From Firmicutes bacterium CAG:345 (GTDB taxonomy: Bacteria > Bacillota_I > Bacilli_A > RFN20 > CAG-288), in the NCBI GenBank assembly GCA_000433315.1, contig FR893385.1, forward strand, positions 90,435 through 154,434: a DNA stretch of 64,000 nucleotides, written 5' to 3'. The notes below the pieces were generated by a model. It was not told the DNA's origin. It saw nothing but the letters and a program-made list of their open reading frames with translations, and did not search any database. Shown here in pieces: positions 62,502 to 64,000 of the stretch. Numbering within the stretch: position 1 is the stretch's first letter; every line of letters starts with the position of its first letter. The translations under genes and the position numbers were made by a program.

Positions 62502-64000
62502 TTATGCATCTTTTTGCTTCTTTTTATAAATAGAAAGTTGTTCATTTTCAGATATTGAAATTTTTTCTTCATTGAGCAAAATAGTTATAGCCTTTTCATA
62601 ACTGTCAGAAAAATATTCATTTTCTATATCAATATTAAGTACTTTAGATAATTCTTTCTTTAACGTTTGCTTATATAAAAAACTAAAAGAGAAAAGATAT
62701 TTTAAAATTCCATCAATTAGTTCTTCCAAAATAAATGAATCTTTTTCATTCTTATGAAGACAAATATATCGAGGATTCGAAGGATAATAAAAATCATCTT
62801 TCTCATATATTTTGCCTTGCTCCATCAAAATATCAAATTTCATTTTAATTGTAATAAGATAGTTATCTTTTTCTTCCACACGAATTGGTAAAGCTGATAA
62901 TATTGTAATCTCATCAGTATCCTCTAAATTTTCTAGGTGCGTCTTTTCTATAAAGCTATCATAAAGTTCTTCTAATTTTTGAATATACTTTTCTTTATTT
63001 TCTAATTCGGATTGTTTAGAGTCTGGAACATAATAATCTGAAATCATCTTAACAGGCTCAGTAATAAATTTTAAAGTTTTTTCTGTAATCAAAGCTAAAA
63101 ATATTGCAGATACTTCAATAGGAACAATATCATAAATATTAGAAATTACAGGAAAAAAAGAAGCAACATATTTTTCTTTTTCTTTTATTCCATTTTCTGG
63201 AATTAATAAATATTGTGGTTTATCAATACCTGGTCTAGCAATAACTAAAGGATATATATTTTCTTTATAACAATAATCTTTTTTTACAATTAATCCTAAT
63301 TTATTTGCTTCATGCTTAATTAAATTTAAGAATTTTTCACTGAAAATAGAATAATCTATATAATTTATAATAGTAGAAAAATTATAATTAATTTCAGGAA
63401 TATAATTATCTAAATTTATGATTTCATTATTTATTTTAATATTTTTATTTTCATTATTAGATAATAAAATAATACTTTTACTTGTCAATAATATATTGAG
63501 CCAGTCAACTTCAGAAACATTTTCAATATTATCAACAATCATTATATCCTTAACAAAAGCTGTATTATATTCATCAAATTCATCAATTAAAGTTAAAGGA
63601 TAAATTATTTTTACAAAGTCTTGGAAAGAAGTAATCATTTTTAAATTACGTAAATTACTATATGAATTATAAAGTTTAGTAATTTTTAAATAATAATTTT
63701 TGAATTCTTCGTCCTCAAAGCCATTATAAATATTTTTATTTATTGAATTTATAATATTCAAATTTAAATTGTGGTTATTATTTTTTAATCCTGTTCTCCA
63801 TAAAGGTTTAAATATTCTAATTTGATCCTCAATGTCTTTGATTTCTGAAAGTTCAATCTTTTTATATGCATTTACCAAAGAAGAAAAATATTCTAATTCC
63901 AAATTATCAAAAGTTTGATTATTTTCAATAATATCATTTATAACTTCTTTTAATGGTAAAGAAGTTTCATTGCTGATCTTTGAAAATTTATAAGCATCTT
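62502..64000 (-). CDS. Unrecognised protein, N-terminus beyond the window (partial)
   Basis: The frame is open from the stop at 62502 to the window edge (about 500 residues; no start needed inside), so the gene begins outside. There is no clear start with a ribosome site near 63902. Sequence: Asn/Ile/Lys-rich. A VKDIMIVDNIENVSEVDWLNILLTSKSIILLSNN stretch looks like a worn Walker B region followed by a strand, as in superfamily I helicases. A later KLGLIVKKDYCYKENIYPLVIARPGIDKPQYLLIPENG stretch could be a restriction-endonuclease-like fold, found at the end of some such helicases. Both likenesses are weak. It precedes the TVP38 gene by about 20 nt. Confidence 0.5.
   Translation of the reverse strand, partial: DAYKFSKISNETSLPLKEVINDIIENNQTFDNLELEYFSSLVNAYKKIELSEIKDIEDQIRIFKPLWRTGLKNNNHNLNLNIINSINKNIYNGFEDEEFKNYYLKITKLYNSYSNLRNLKMITSFQDFVKIIYPLTLIDEFDEYNTAFVKDIMIVDNIENVSEVDWLNILLTSKSIILLSNNENKNIKINNEIINLDNYIPEINYNFSTIINYIDYSIFSEKFLNLIKHEANKLGLIVKKDYCYKENIYPLVIARPGIDKPQYLLIPENGIKEKEKYVASFFPVISNIYDIVPIEVSAIFLALITEKTLKFITEPVKMISDYYVPDSKQSELENKEKYIQKLEELYDSFIEKTHLENLEDTDEITILSALPIRVEEKDNYLITIKMKFDILMEQGKIYEKDDFYYPSNPRYICLHKNEKDSFILEELIDGILKYLFSFSFLYKQTLKKELSKVLNIDIENEYFSDSYEKAITILLNEEKISISENEQLSIYKKKQKDA

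Noticed and set aside
62502..64000. Calling the partial gene a DNA helicase
   Set aside because: Only a worn Walker B-like strand and a possible nuclease-like stretch can be seen; the diagnostic N-terminal motifs would lie outside the window.

Overview
The window is AT-rich chromosomal DNA from a low-GC Gram-positive bacterium (Bacillota, most likely an uncultured gut-type lineage of Bacilli near Erysipelotrichales or the deep relatives of Mollicutes). This rests on low GC, strong AGGAGG-type ribosome binding sites, CIRCE and cre operators, a GdpP-type c-di-AMP phosphodiesterase, Spo0A-type regulators, a GerQ-like protein, and many lipoproteins with long serine-rich linkers. The code is standard. 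TAA and TAG are the usual stops, and TGA is rare but used. Exact taxonomy cannot be fixed from this sequence alone.

Layout. 1-7.1 kb: tRNA-Ser, groES-groEL under a CIRCE-like operator, rpsD with a structured leader, mscL, and an adhE plus APH-kinase operon with a cre site. 7.4-8.0 kb: a five-tRNA operon (Val-Tyr-Gln-Lys-Leu) with tandem promoters and a terminator. 8-25 kb: cell-surface and signalling genes: a membrane-anchored papain-like protease, gdpP, a giant repeat lipoprotein of about 2000 residues, tRNA-Ala(CGC), a DUF454 protein, a decayed PAS-GGDEF gene, and two Ser-rich lipoproteins. 25-27 kb: two tandem diverged Spo0A homologues preceded by two perfect 0A boxes one helical turn apart. 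27-30 kb: aldo/keto reductase, pncB, rdgB. 30-36.4 kb: a zone of gene decay (a lipoprotein, an SDR and an ABC permease, all broken) interleaved with intact genes, next to a TetR regulator with a 26-bp perfect palindrome. 37-39.7 kb: a large unrecognised membrane protein. 40-49 kb: oppABCDF, whose OppD carries an insertion of about 660 residues. 49-54.9 kb: a possible GT-D-like protein, rplM-rpsI, a lipid kinase, a HlyIII protein, a GerQ-like protein, and rplS with its leader. 54.9-56.8 kb: a group II intron with a ruined reverse transcriptase, lodged between two facing terminators. 56.8-64 kb: a stand-alone FakA-like domain, a GH2 glycosidase, speA-speB (arginine to agmatine to putrescine), a TVP38 protein and an unrecognised protein cut by the window edge.

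Common threads. Metabolism looks fermentative and peptide- and sugar-scavenging (AdhE, Opp, surface protease, GH2, NAD salvage). Signalling includes c-di-AMP turnover, a dead cyclic-di-GMP synthase and rewired Spo0A-like regulators. At least five genes are broken, several in homopolymers or short repeats. Substitutions and deletions in the same genes show that most of this is real decay, but some single-base shifts could be sequence errors.

The most novel items are the complementary Spo0A pair with its 0A boxes, the OppD insertion, and the giant modular lipoprotein.
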